Shown here: positions 1 to 6,076 of the stretch, in pieces
Layout of the letters: the number at the start of each line of letters is the position of its first letter
How positions within the stretch are numbered: position 1 is the stretch's first letter
Assembly: GCA_021203945.1 (NCBI GenBank)
Contig: JAJQAF010000315.1
Coordinates: 1-6,076, forward strand
Reading direction: 5' to 3'
Source: Campylobacter sp.
GTDB lineage: Bacteria > Campylobacterota > Campylobacteria > Campylobacterales > Campylobacteraceae
DNA: 6,076 nt
Made by a program: the position numbers and the translations under genes
Notes under the pieces: generated by a model
The model's input: the letters and a program-made list of their open reading frames with translations, nothing else
The model's database searches: none
Told to the model about the DNA's origin: nothing

Positions 1-461
1 TAGTGGGCGAGATGAGAGATAAAGAGACTATATCCATAGCGATAACCGCTGCCGTAACGGGACACCTCGTATTTGGCACATTGCATACGAATTCCGCTAT
101 CCAGACCATAAATAGGATAGTTGATAGTTTTGACGGTAGCGAGCAACTTCAAGTGCGAAATATGCTTAGCGTTTCGCTGACCGCCGTCGTGTCTCAAAGT
201 TTATTGCCGAAAGCGGGCGGCGGTAGATGCGCGATACACGAAATTTTGATTAACAATATGGCGATTGCGAACTTGATCCGCGAAAACAAAATACACCAAA
301 TTTACTCTCAAATGCAACTAAATCAGCAACAAACCGGCATGTGTACCCAGACTCAATCCTTAATAAAAGCCATAAGAGCCGGTGTTATTACAAAAGAAAA
401 CGCTATGCGTTATTCGACTAATCAACAGGAACTTTTAAATACGATAGGTGCGGGTGCGTAA
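1..461 (+). CDS. pilT: PilT-family type IV pilus retraction ATPase, C-terminal part (5' end outside window)
   Basis: PilT is a cytoplasmic hexameric ATPase that drives retraction of type IV pili. Only the last 152 full codons are visible, about 40% of a usual PilT of roughly 350-380 residues. The frame is open to the left edge, and bases 1-2 end a codon, so the GTG at position 3 is an internal Val, not a start. Family marks, numbered from that Val, are: the end of the Walker B/Asp-box region, VGEMRD (1-6, acidic E3); the His box [11 protein letters not shown] (19-29, H28); [10 protein letters not shown] (74-83); and AIANLIRE (87-94), the C-terminal motif that separates retraction ATPases from PilB-type extension ATPases. 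Small departures from the usual family pattern are Lys in MRDKETI, where Leu is common, and GMCTQTQSL, where GMQTLDQSL is usual. The stop TAA shares one base with the cvpA ATG (TAATG). The Walker A box lies outside the window and cannot be checked. Confidence 0.9.
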   Translation, partial: VGEMRDKETISIAITAAVTGHLVFGTLHTNSAIQTINRIVDSFDGSEQLQVRNMLSVSLTAVVSQSLLPKAGGGRCAIHEILINNMAIANLIRENKIHQIYSQMQLNQQQTGMCTQTQSLIKAIRAGVITKENAMRYSTNQQELLNTIGAGA

Positions 462-1078
462 TGGATTTTGTAACTTGGTTTGACATAATAGTAATCGCTC
501 TAATATTAATTCTTGGCATAAAGGGAATTTTAAACGGGCTTATTAAGGAAATTTTTGGGCTTATAGGGCTTATAGGCGGACTTGTGATAGCCAGTAGATT
601 TTCGGATGTAGCCGAAAATTTTATAAACTCTAACATATATAAATTTGAAAACAGCTCAATGCTTCAGTTTGTGGGATTCATAGGACTTTGGATAGTTTTT
701 TGGATACTTTGTCTTTTGATAGGAAAATTTTTATCTAAGATCATAGCTTTGAGCGGACTTGGATTTTTAGATAGATTCGGCGGATTTCTGACCGGAAGCG
801 GTAAAATTTTCTTAACGTTTTCCGCCGTTATAGCCGTGGTTGCCGGAACCTATCTAAATAAAAACATAGAGTCGTATTTTCAAGGCAGCAAGGTATATCC
901 GATACTTTTACAGACCGGAAAATGGATAACCAATATCGACGTTAAAAGCCTTAAAAACGATATTGACGATATTATGGTGCGTCCTAGCGAGGCAAATAAA
1001 ACGGACGCCTTTATAACAATGGATACGAACATGACGACAAATACTGATACAAATGTCACAAAAGGAGAGATAAGATGA
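461..1078 (+). CDS. cvpA: CvpA-family inner-membrane protein
   Basis: This 205-residue protein belongs to the CvpA family of multi-pass inner-membrane proteins. The family is named for colicin V production in E. coli and has been linked to envelope homeostasis; its molecular activity is unclear. Four hydrophobic segments are visible at about residues 6-21, 31-45, 68-88 and 112-131. The family-typical G-x-x-x-D-R-x-x-G stretch ([14 protein letters not shown], 99-112) sits just before the fourth. After residue 165 the protein becomes polar and acidic and ends in a Thr/Asn-rich tail encoded by short tandem repeats. The ATG overlaps the pilT stop by one base and has no strong Shine-Dalgarno sequence, so translation is probably coupled to pilT. 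The 3' end overlaps fur by four bases (ATGA). The same neighbour order is recalled for C. jejuni Cj0399-fur and, without fur, for H. pylori HP0181-lysS. The family is secure; its function in this organism is unknown. Confidence 0.88.
   Translation: MDFVTWFDIIVIALILILGIKGILNGLIKEIFGLIGLIGGLVIASRFSDVAENFINSNIYKFENSSMLQFVGFIGLWIVFWILCLLIGKFLSKIIALSGLGFLDRFGGFLTGSGKIFLTFSAVIAVVAGTYLNKNIESYFQGSKVYPILLQTGKWITNIDVKSLKNDIDDIMVRPSEANKTDAFITMDTNMTTNTDTNVTKGEIR
557..574 (+). repeat. Perfect 9-bp tandem duplication inside cvpA
   Basis: GGGCTTATA occurs twice head to tail and encodes Gly-Leu-Ile twice, inside the second hydrophobic segment of CvpA. A related copy with one mismatch (GGGCTTATT) lies at 536-544. 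The unit is in frame, so gain or loss would change the membrane segment by three residues. Confidence 0.6.
1019..1054 (+). repeat. Imperfect 12-bp tandem repeat (3 units) encoding the CvpA tail
   Basis: Three consecutive 12-base units, ATGGATACGAAC, ATGACGACAAAT and ACTGATACAAAT, encode MDTN, MTTN and TDTN near the C-terminus of CvpA. They are in frame and diverged, mainly at third positions. They end a few bases before the fur ribosome binding site. The tail they encode lies outside the membrane core. Confidence 0.6.
1061..1068 (+). promoter_or_regulatory. Ribosome binding site of fur
   Basis: AAAGGAGA lies inside the last codons of cvpA, six bases before the fur ATG at 1075. It is a strong Shine-Dalgarno match and supports that start. 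Confidence 0.85.
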
Positions 1079-1542
1079 TAGAAAATTTAGAATACGACGC
1101 ATTGCTCGAAAAATTTAAAAAAGTACTACGCGATAACGGTTTAAAATATACCAAACAACGCGAAGTTTTACTAAAAACGCTTTACAACAACGACGAGCAT
1201 TTTACGCCCGAAAAATTGTATCTTTTTATAAAAGAGACTCATCCCGAACTTAATATCGGTATCGCAACCGTTTATCGCACTTTAAATTTACTGGAAGAAT
1301 CCGAGATGGTAACGTCTATCAGCTTCGGCTCGCAAGGTAAAAAATTCGAGCTTGCCACCAAACCTCATCATGACCATATGATATGCAGAAAGTGCGGTCT
1401 TATAATAGAATTTGAAGACTCTACCATAGAAAAGCGCCAGATAAGTATCGCAAAAGAGCATGGATTTAAGCTTACCGGACATATGATGCAGCTTTATGGA
1501 GTATGTGAAGAGTGTAGCAAAAATAACATAAAGGGCAAGTAA
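1075..1542 (+). CDS. fur: Ferric uptake regulator Fur
   Basis: Fur is a dimeric cytoplasmic metal-responsive repressor that controls iron uptake and storage genes. The 155-residue protein is full length. The N-terminal winged-helix domain (about 1-85) includes the recognition-helix region [13 protein letters not shown] (61-73). The C-terminal domain holds HHDHMIC (98-104). By position relative to H. pylori Fur, all three metal sites appear complete: structural zinc C104, C107, C144, C147; regulatory site H42, E92, H99, H101, E112; third site H98, D100, E119, H136. It closely resembles C. jejuni Fur throughout, which argues against PerR or Zur. The start is supported by a strong ribosome binding site and by the ATGA overlap with cvpA. 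No own promoter or Fur box fits between the genes, so expression must come from upstream or from a promoter inside cvpA. lysS begins one base after the stop. Confidence 0.97.
   Translation: MIENLEYDALLEKFKKVLRDNGLKYTKQREVLLKTLYNNDEHFTPEKLYLFIKETHPELNIGIATVYRTLNLLEESEMVTSISFGSQGKKFELATKPHHDHMICRKCGLIIEFEDSTIEKRQISIAKEHGFKLTGHMMQLYGVCEECSKNNIKGK
1530..1535 (+). promoter_or_regulatory. Ribosome binding site of lysS supporting its GTG start
   Basis: AAAGGG lies in the last codons of fur, eight bases before the GTG at 1544. It supports this non-ATG start over the next in-frame ATG at 1604, which would remove the first 20 residues. Confidence 0.65.
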
Positions 1543-1543
1543 G

Positions 1544-3055
1544 GTGATATTTGAAAATCAACTTGAAATTCAAAGGCTTCAAACGGCTGAAAATTTAAGA
1601 AGTATGGGCGTAAATCCGTATCCGCATTTTCTCAGACGCGATATGGACATAGCTAAATTTAGAATGAAATTCGCCCATATCAAAGATACCGACGATAAAA
1701 AAGCCGAAGGTCAGTTCGTGAGCCTTGCCGGACGCGTTAAACTCATTCGCGACGCCGGTAAAGCGATATTTGCGAACATTGAAGATGAAGACGGGAATTT
1801 ACAAATTTATTTTAGCAACAAAACGCTTGATGCCGAATGGTTTAAAGTCGTTAAGAAAAATATAGAGACGGGCGACATCATATTCGTGCGCGGTTATGCA
1901 TTTATTACCAGAACGGGCGAATTTTCAATGCATGTTAGCGAGTTAAATTTGGCTTCCAAAGCGATTTCGCCGCTACCTGAAAAATATCACGGCTTGATAG
2001 ATATTGAAACAAGATACCGCCAACGCTATCTTGATATGATTATGAATCCCGAGATCAGAAACGATTTTAAAAAACGCTCCATTATAGTTTCTACGATTAG
2101 GCGATTTTTTGAAGATAAGGGCTTTTTGGAAGTTGAGACGCCTATGATGCACCCGATTGCGGGCGGGGCTAACGCAAAGCCTTTTGTTACCTTTCATAAC
2201 TCGCTTGGTGTGGATAGATACCTTAGAATCGCACCTGAGCTTTATCTAAAGCGCTTAATCGTGGGCGGATTTGAAGCCGTCTATGAGATGAATAGAAATT
2301 TTAGAAACGAGGGAATGGATCTAACGCATAACCCTGAATTTACCAGTATAGAATTTTACTGGGCGTATCATACTTATCACGATTTGATGGGGCTAACGGA
2401 AGAACTTTTTAGCGTGCTTTTTGATAAGCTTGATATGGAGAAGATTATTAAATTTGATGATATGACTATTGATTTTTCAAAACCTTTCGCAAGGATAAAT
2501 TACAAAAAAGCTATCGCACAGATAGGTGGAATTTCGCCTGATATTATTGAAGATAAGGATAAAATTTTAGCCAAATTGAAAGCAGACGGATTTGAGGCAA
2601 ATTCTAAGCTTGATTTGGGACATTTGCAAGCCGAGCTTTTTGATAATTACGTTGAAAGTAAATTGATAAATCCTACATTTATAATAGATTTTCCTATTTC
2701 TATTAGTCCGCTTTCAAGAAGAAGCGATAAAAACCCCGATATAGCCGAGAGATTTGAGCTGTTTATCGCAGGGCGCGAAATAGCAAACGGCTTTAACGAG
2801 CTAAACGATCCGATCGATCAATATAATAGATTTGCATCACAGATCAAATCAAAACAGAACGGAGACGACGAGGCTCACGAGATGGACGAGGATTACGTGC
2901 GTGCGCTTGGATACGCTATGCCGCCGACTGCGGGACAAGGAATCGGTATCGATAGGCTTGTAATGCTTTTGGCGAATAAAAAATCGATTCGAGACGTTAT
3001 ACTGTTTCCTGCAATGAGACCGCTAAAAAATGAAATAAAGGAGAATGAAAAATGA
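1544..3055 (+). CDS. lysS: Lysine--tRNA ligase, class II
   Basis: LysS charges tRNA-Lys with lysine using ATP in the cytoplasm. The 503-residue protein has normal length for bacterial class IIb enzymes. An anticodon-binding OB-fold domain spans about 58-137. The catalytic domain follows with class II motif 1 near [11 protein letters not shown] (194-204), motif 2 at [14 protein letters not shown] (253-266) and motif 3 at [13 protein letters not shown] (465-477). The GTG start gives an N-terminus that aligns with the C. jejuni enzyme (MFDN... against MIFEN...). The first conserved block, NPYPHF (24-29), is close to it, so a later start would cut into conserved sequence. The gene starts one base after fur, and its TGA overlaps the glyA ATG (ATGA). 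Nothing suggests a defect. No T-box or other leader is possible, because there is no untranslated space. Confidence 0.98.
   Translation: MIFENQLEIQRLQTAENLRSMGVNPYPHFLRRDMDIAKFRMKFAHIKDTDDKKAEGQFVSLAGRVKLIRDAGKAIFANIEDEDGNLQIYFSNKTLDAEWFKVVKKNIETGDIIFVRGYAFITRTGEFSMHVSELNLASKAISPLPEKYHGLIDIETRYRQRYLDMIMNPEIRNDFKKRSIIVSTIRRFFEDKGFLEVETPMMHPIAGGANAKPFVTFHNSLGVDRYLRIAPELYLKRLIVGGFEAVYEMNRNFRNEGMDLTHNPEFTSIEFYWAYHTYHDLMGLTEELFSVLFDKLDMEKIIKFDDMTIDFSKPFARINYKKAIAQIGGISPDIIEDKDKILAKLKADGFEANSKLDLGHLQAELFDNYVESKLINPTFIIDFPISISPLSRRSDKNPDIAERFELFIAGREIANGFNELNDPIDQYNRFASQIKSKQNGDDEAHEMDEDYVRALGYAMPPTAGQGIGIDRLVMLLANKKSIRDVILFPAMRPLKNEIKENEK
3037..3044 (+). promoter_or_regulatory. Ribosome binding site of glyA
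   Basis: AAAGGAGA lies in the last codons of lysS, seven bases before the glyA ATG at 3052. It is the same strong sequence found before fur. Confidence 0.85.
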
Positions 3056-4296
3056 GCTTGCAAAGTTACGATAAAGAGATTTTTGACCTGACGCAGCTTG
3101 AGTTAAAACGTCAATGCGATCACCTTGAAATGATAGCCAGTGAAAATTTTACCTACCCCGAAGTAATGGAGGTTATGGGCTCTATCCTAACAAACAAATA
3201 TGCCGAAGGGTATCCCGGCAAGAGATATTACGGCGGTTGCGAATATGTCGATGGTATAGAGCAAATCGCAATTGATAGATGTAAGGAGCTTTTTGGTTGC
3301 GAATTTGCGAACGTCCAGCCGAATTCCGGCAGTCAGGCAAATCAAGGCGTATATGGCGCGCTTTTAAATCCGGGCGATAAAATTTTAGGTATGGATTTAA
3401 GCCACGGCGGACATCTGACGCATGGTGCAAAGGTCAGTAGCTCTGGTAAAATTTACGAAAGCTTTTTTTACGGCGTCGAGTTAAACGGACGCATAAACTA
3501 TGAACGTGTGCTTGATATAGCAAAGATAGTCAAACCAAAGCTCATAGTTTGCGGAGCTAGCGCTTATACCAGAGAGATAGAATTTGATAAATTTAGGGCT
3601 ATCGCCGATGAAGTCGGAGCGATACTTTTTGCCGACGTGGCGCATATTGCGGGGCTCGTAGTAGCAGGCGAGCATCAAAATCCGTTTCCGTATTGCGATG
3701 TCGTAAGCTCTACTACGCATAAAACGCTTCGCGGTCCAAGAGGCGGCATTATAATGACGAACAACGAAGAATACGCAAAAAAGATCAACTCTTCAATATT
3801 CCCGGGCATTCAGGGCGGACCGCGCGTGCATGTGATAGCCGGCAAAGCGGTAGGTTTTAAGCATAATTTGTCGCCCGAGTGGAAAATTTACGCCAAACAA
3901 GTCAAGGCAAACGCTAAAAAACTGGGCGAAACGCTGGTATCTCGCGGATATGAGCTTGTAAGCGGCGGCACGGATAACCACTTAATTTTGATGAGTTTTT
4001 TAAATAAGGAATTTAGCGGAAAAGACGCCGATATAGCACTTGGAAATGCCGGTATAACGGTTAATAAAAACACCGTTCCGGGCGAGATAAGAAGCCCGTT
4101 CGTAACAAGCGGAATTCGCGTGGGCAGTCCGGCGCTTACGGCTCGCGGTATGAAAGAAGCCGAATTTGAAATAATCGCTCATAAGATCGCCGATGTGCTT
4201 GATGATATAAATAATACCGCCTTGCAAAGCAGAATAAAAGCCGAACTAAAAGAGCTCGCAAGCAAATTTATAATTTATGATAAAGCGATGTATTGA
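3052..4296 (+). CDS. glyA: Serine hydroxymethyltransferase
   Basis: GlyA is a PLP enzyme that interconverts serine plus tetrahydrofolate with glycine plus 5,10-methylene-tetrahydrofolate, the main source of one-carbon units. The 414-residue length matches the family (E. coli about 417). Visible family residues are: IASENF (28-33), with S30 and E31; [15 protein letters not shown] (48-62), where E52 corresponds to the catalytic Glu; FADVAHIAG (193-201), with D195 and H198 at the PLP ring; the Schiff-base lysine K224 in [13 protein letters not shown] (220-232); and SGIRVGSPA (353-361), where R356 binds the substrate carboxylate. The start has a strong ribosome binding site and overlaps lysS by four bases. 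The lysS-glyA pair is also recalled for C. jejuni (Cj0401-Cj0402) and H. pylori (HP0182-HP0183). The stop TGA shares one base with the next gene. A T7 run at 3463-3469 lies inside the gene, but the frame is intact. Confidence 0.98.
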   Translation: MSLQSYDKEIFDLTQLELKRQCDHLEMIASENFTYPEVMEVMGSILTNKYAEGYPGKRYYGGCEYVDGIEQIAIDRCKELFGCEFANVQPNSGSQANQGVYGALLNPGDKILGMDLSHGGHLTHGAKVSSSGKIYESFFYGVELNGRINYERVLDIAKIVKPKLIVCGASAYTREIEFDKFRAIADEVGAILFADVAHIAGLVVAGEHQNPFPYCDVVSSTTHKTLRGPRGGIIMTNNEEYAKKINSSIFPGIQGGPRVHVIAGKAVGFKHNLSPEWKIYAKQVKANAKKLGETLVSRGYELVSGGTDNHLILMSFLNKEFSGKDADIALGNAGITVNKNTVPGEIRSPFVTSGIRVGSPALTARGMKEAEFEIIAHKIADVLDDINNTALQSRIKAELKELASKFIIYDKAMY

Positions 4297-4838
4297 TGCA
4301 AAGTATAGATACGGCTCTTATTAAGATGATTACCGATCATTACTATATTAAACGCGATAATATAGTAAATAAGATTGAATACAAAGGCAAGGTGTTTTTT
4401 AATAAATTCGAAAGGGTCAATGAGCCGTTAAATTACAAAGTGATAAAAGATCACGACGACGGCAAAATCATAGTCGCTCACTCTTTGATTAACGCGACGG
4501 ACAAGGTTGAGAATATCGTTTTTGATTATAACGGCAGGACGCCCGAGCGATTTTGGCATAGGGCACAGTTATTGCTTAGAGAAGAAGGGTATATAAATTT
4601 TACGGCATATGAGACTAAGACATCGGGGCATTTGCATCTTTACGTTCATAAGGGTCATACGACGCTAAATGAAGCCTATCAGCTGGCAAATATGCTAAGT
4701 ATGAAACTCTCTCAGCGTTTAGCTAAAGAGTGGAGAATGTTTCCTACGATGGACGTGCCGAAGGAGTTTAATATTCTAACTCTGCCATATAAGCTTTACC
4801 AAAAGGAGCGTGGCGCTAGTTGGTCAAAACATATGTAA
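4296..4838 (+). CDS. DUF1882 / HP0184-family protein of unknown function, possibly prim-pol-like
   Basis: This 180-residue, probably cytoplasmic protein has no signal peptide or membrane segment. It belongs to the conserved Campylobacterota family containing H. pylori HP0184 and C. jejuni Cj0403, annotated as DUF1882. Its role is unknown. I chose ATG 4296 (TGATG overlap with the glyA stop) over the TTG one codon upstream. The N-terminal part includes YYIKRDNIVNKI (16-27) and FNKFERVNEPL (35-45). The remainder carries FDYNG (76-80), a basic amphipathic helix RFWHRAQLLLREEG (85-98), KTSGHLHLYVHKGHT (108-122), and MD...FNILTLPYKLY (152-168). In order and spacing these resemble motifs I, II and III of archaeo-eukaryotic primase/LigD polymerase domains. 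The second acid of motif I is Asn here, so catalysis is doubtful. No Shine-Dalgarno is evident, which suggests coupling to glyA. The family is secure; the fold and function are inference. Confidence 0.85.
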   Translation: MQSIDTALIKMITDHYYIKRDNIVNKIEYKGKVFFNKFERVNEPLNYKVIKDHDDGKIIVAHSLINATDKVENIVFDYNGRTPERFWHRAQLLLREEGYINFTAYETKTSGHLHLYVHKGHTTLNEAYQLANMLSMKLSQRLAKEWRMFPTMDVPKEFNILTLPYKLYQKERGASWSKHM

Positions 4839-4842
4839 GGAG
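4836..4842 (+). promoter_or_regulatory. Ribosome binding site of the SPOR-domain gene
   Basis: TAAGGAG overlaps the stop codon of the preceding gene and lies five bases before the ATG at 4848. It is a strong Shine-Dalgarno match that fixes this start. The 9-base gap here is the longest non-coding stretch in the window. Confidence 0.8.
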
Positions 4843-4847
4843 CAAAA

Positions 4848-5723
4848 ATGGAAAATGAAGAGTTAAAAGATATACTTTTGGATAGAGATGATGATGTAAA
4901 AAATGCCAAGCTAAAAAAGCTTTTGATGTTTATTGCCGCGCTTGTTATATTATTTTTGGTGATTATAGTCGCTATGAAAATTTTAAATTCCGGTGATTCG
5001 ACGCAGGCTCAAAACGATAATGATTTAAGATTGGCTCTGCCGCCCGTTCCTATCGATCAGCCGATTACGAATAACCAAATGGCGCATCAGGATAATGCTA
5101 CGGCTTCGGTAGCCCAGCCGCCTCTTGCGAAACCAGAAGAAAAAAAGAATGACGGTCAATTATTTGAACAAGTTCCTATAGTGCCTGAAAATAAGCAACA
5201 AGATGATTTTGAGGATATGATTAAAAAACTAAAAGATAAAGAAAATGGCAAAAGCGTCGCTAAAACCGACGTTAAAGCTAAAGAGCCGACCGCCTCAAGC
5301 GCCCTTGAACAGACAAAAGAAAACAGGCAAGTAGCCACGGCTAAACCTGAAACCAAAACGGATACGACGCAAGAGTCGAAATCTAAGTCGCAGCAGACCG
5401 TAGCCGATACGAAACCGGCTTCCACGCAGTCAAAATCCGAGCCCAAAACTCCGGTCAAACCGGCAAATAAACAAAACACTTCCGTAGCCAAAGGCACGGC
5501 TTCGAAAGGCGCGTATGTTCAGGTGTTTGCTACCGGCAAATTTAATCCTAACGCCGAATATATAAAGAAAATTCAGACTAAAGGATATAGTTATCATACC
5601 CTAAAAGTAGGGGAAGTGACTAAAATTTTAGTCGGTCCTTTTGACGATAAAAATTTGCAGACCGCCTTAAGCGATATTCGCAGGGACGTTAATAAGGACG
5701 CGTTTATTTTTAGAGTAAAATAA
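4848..5723 (+). CDS. Bitopic inner-membrane protein with periplasmic SPOR domain
   Basis: SPOR domains bind septal peptidoglycan strands stripped of stem peptides, and proteins carrying them often act in cell division or wall remodelling. This 291-residue protein has a short charged cytoplasmic N-terminus (1-24), one transmembrane helix (about 25-43, LLMFIAALVILFLVIIVAM) and a long disordered linker (about 50-218) rich in Lys, Thr, Ser, Gln, Glu and Ala. The C-terminal SPOR domain (about 219-291) has GAYVQVFATGKF (221-232), the GYSYHTLKVG strand region (246-255), TKILVGPF (258-265) and a final FIFRV strand. This is the FtsN-like layout, but sequence similarity to FtsN itself cannot be claimed. 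It corresponds by position to C. jejuni Cj0404. The linker contains an A7 run (5140-5146) without a frame break. The stop overlaps the aroE start by one base. SPOR assignment is strong; the exact role is unknown. Confidence 0.88.
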   Translation: MENEELKDILLDRDDDVKNAKLKKLLMFIAALVILFLVIIVAMKILNSGDSTQAQNDNDLRLALPPVPIDQPITNNQMAHQDNATASVAQPPLAKPEEKKNDGQLFEQVPIVPENKQQDDFEDMIKKLKDKENGKSVAKTDVKAKEPTASSALEQTKENRQVATAKPETKTDTTQESKSKSQQTVADTKPASTQSKSEPKTPVKPANKQNTSVAKGTASKGAYVQVFATGKFNPNAEYIKKIQTKGYSYHTLKVGEVTKILVGPFDDKNLQTALSDIRRDVNKDAFIFRVK

Positions 5724-6076
5724 TGCAAACTTTTGCCGTTTTCGGCGATCCGATAGAGCATTCCATATCACCGAGGCTTCATAATAAAGCGCTGAGAGAT
5801 CTCAATCTTGACGCGCTTTATACCCGTGTTTTACTAAAAGACGGTAGCGAGCTTGTGTCAAAATTTAAATCTCTCAAACTAAACGGCGCAAACGTAACCG
5901 TTCCGCATAAAGAATACGCCTTAAAACTTGCCGACGAAGCATCAACGATTGCCGTTCAATCGGGTTCGGCAAATACTTTAGTATTTAAAAATGATAAAAT
6001 TTTTGCTTATAATACCGATGCTCCGGGATTTATGCGAGCTATATCGCCTTTTGGAAAAATTTCTACGGCGCTTATT
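5723..6076 (+). CDS. aroE: Shikimate dehydrogenase, N-terminal part (3' end outside window)
   Basis: AroE reduces 3-dehydroshikimate to shikimate with NADPH in aromatic amino acid biosynthesis. The first 118 codons are present and the frame is open to the right edge; the family is usually about 260-280 residues. The substrate-binding N-terminal domain is clear. FGDPIEHSISPRLHN (7-21) carries S14 and S16, which bind shikimate. NVTVPHKEYA (57-66) contains T59 and the catalytic K63. SGSANTL (80-86) has N84, and YNTDAPGF (96-103) has D99, the partner of K63. The usual 'GA-NT' is 'GSANT' here, a mild change. The NADPH-binding Rossmann domain lies outside the window. ATG 5723 overlaps the SPOR gene stop (TAATG) and has only a weak upstream purine run, suggesting coupled translation. 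Position and sequence agree with C. jejuni Cj0405. Confidence 0.96.
   Translation, partial: MQTFAVFGDPIEHSISPRLHNKALRDLNLDALYTRVLLKDGSELVSKFKSLKLNGANVTVPHKEYALKLADEASTIAVQSGSANTLVFKNDKIFAYNTDAPGFMRAISPFGKISTALI

Noticed and set aside
1041..1054. Possible -10-like element (GATACAAAT) upstream of fur
   Set aside because: It is a poor match to TATAAT, lacks a convincing extended -10 or periodic A/T upstream region, and is explained by the coding repeats of the CvpA tail.
418..2197. Short - strand open frames under pilT, cvpA, fur and lysS
   Set aside because: All lie opposite confidently identified genes and show no independent coding evidence.
3463..3469. T7 run in glyA as a phase-variation tract
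   Set aside because: Seven T in an essential-type metabolic gene with an intact frame; Campylobacter phase variation typically uses longer poly-G/C tracts, and none is present in the window.
3182..4227. Several 60-80-codon open frames on the - strand inside glyA
   Set aside because: They are shadows of a strongly conserved gene, biased in composition, with no recognisable domains or ribosome binding sites.
4293..4295. TTG start one codon upstream for the DUF1882 gene
   Set aside because: The adjacent ATG at 4296 is the better start; the TTG would only add one Met and make a four-base overlap.
4629..4664. HLH and HKGH histidines in the DUF1882 protein as a 2H-phosphoesterase or HxH metal-site signature
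   Set aside because: The 2H family needs two separated HxT/S motifs in a symmetric fold, and only one histidine cluster is present; the prim-pol-like reading explains more of the flanking sequence.
5156..5497. 113-codon open frame on the - strand inside the SPOR gene
   Set aside because: It runs antisense through the low-complexity linker, is rich in Cys, Val, Ser and Leu as expected from reversed Lys/Thr/Ser/Gln codons, has no convincing start site, and the + strand gene has a clear domain.
1..6076. Mobile element, prophage, CRISPR, tRNA or terminator in the window
   Set aside because: The strand is continuously coding with recognisable conserved genes; no transposase, integrase, spaced repeats, tRNA-like folds or hairpin followed by a U-run between genes was seen.

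Overview
The window looks like a piece of a Campylobacter-type chromosome (Campylobacterota). Three things point there. First, the gene order cvpA - fur - lysS - glyA - DUF1882 gene - SPOR gene - aroE matches, from memory, the Cj0399 to Cj0405 order of C. jejuni. Second, Fur and LysS are close in sequence to the C. jejuni proteins. Third, coding sequence shows the frequent 'aaattt' and 'aaaatttt' strings typical of the group. GC content sampled by eye varies from line to line and averages roughly 40%. That is higher than C. jejuni and would fit a C. concisus- or C. mucosalis-like species, but the species cannot be fixed from this sequence.

Layout: eight genes, all on the + strand, fill the window completely. 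The 3' part of a PilT-family pilus-retraction ATPase (1-461, start outside) is followed by cvpA (461-1078), fur (1075-1542), lysS (1544-3055), glyA (3052-4296), a DUF1882/HP0184-family gene (4296-4838), a single-pass membrane protein with a C-terminal SPOR domain (4848-5723), and the 5' part of aroE (5723-6076, end outside). Neighbouring genes overlap by 1 or 4 bases or lie 1 to 9 bases apart. There is no intergenic space for a promoter, terminator, operator or RNA gene, so the window reads as one long transcription unit with extensive translational coupling. No mobile element, CRISPR array, tRNA or rRNA is present.

Functionally it is a mixed housekeeping cluster: protein synthesis (LysS), one-carbon and glycine supply (GlyA), the shikimate pathway (AroE), iron-responsive regulation (Fur), and envelope or surface functions (PilT, CvpA, SPOR protein). 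The least understood member is the DUF1882 gene. Its C-terminal two thirds carry, in order, motifs resembling those of archaeo-eukaryotic primase / LigD-type polymerase domains, but with an incomplete acidic motif. This is the most interesting lead here. Smaller points are a three-unit 12-bp repeat encoding the CvpA tail, the absence of a private promoter for fur, and a pilT gene joined to this conserved cluster.
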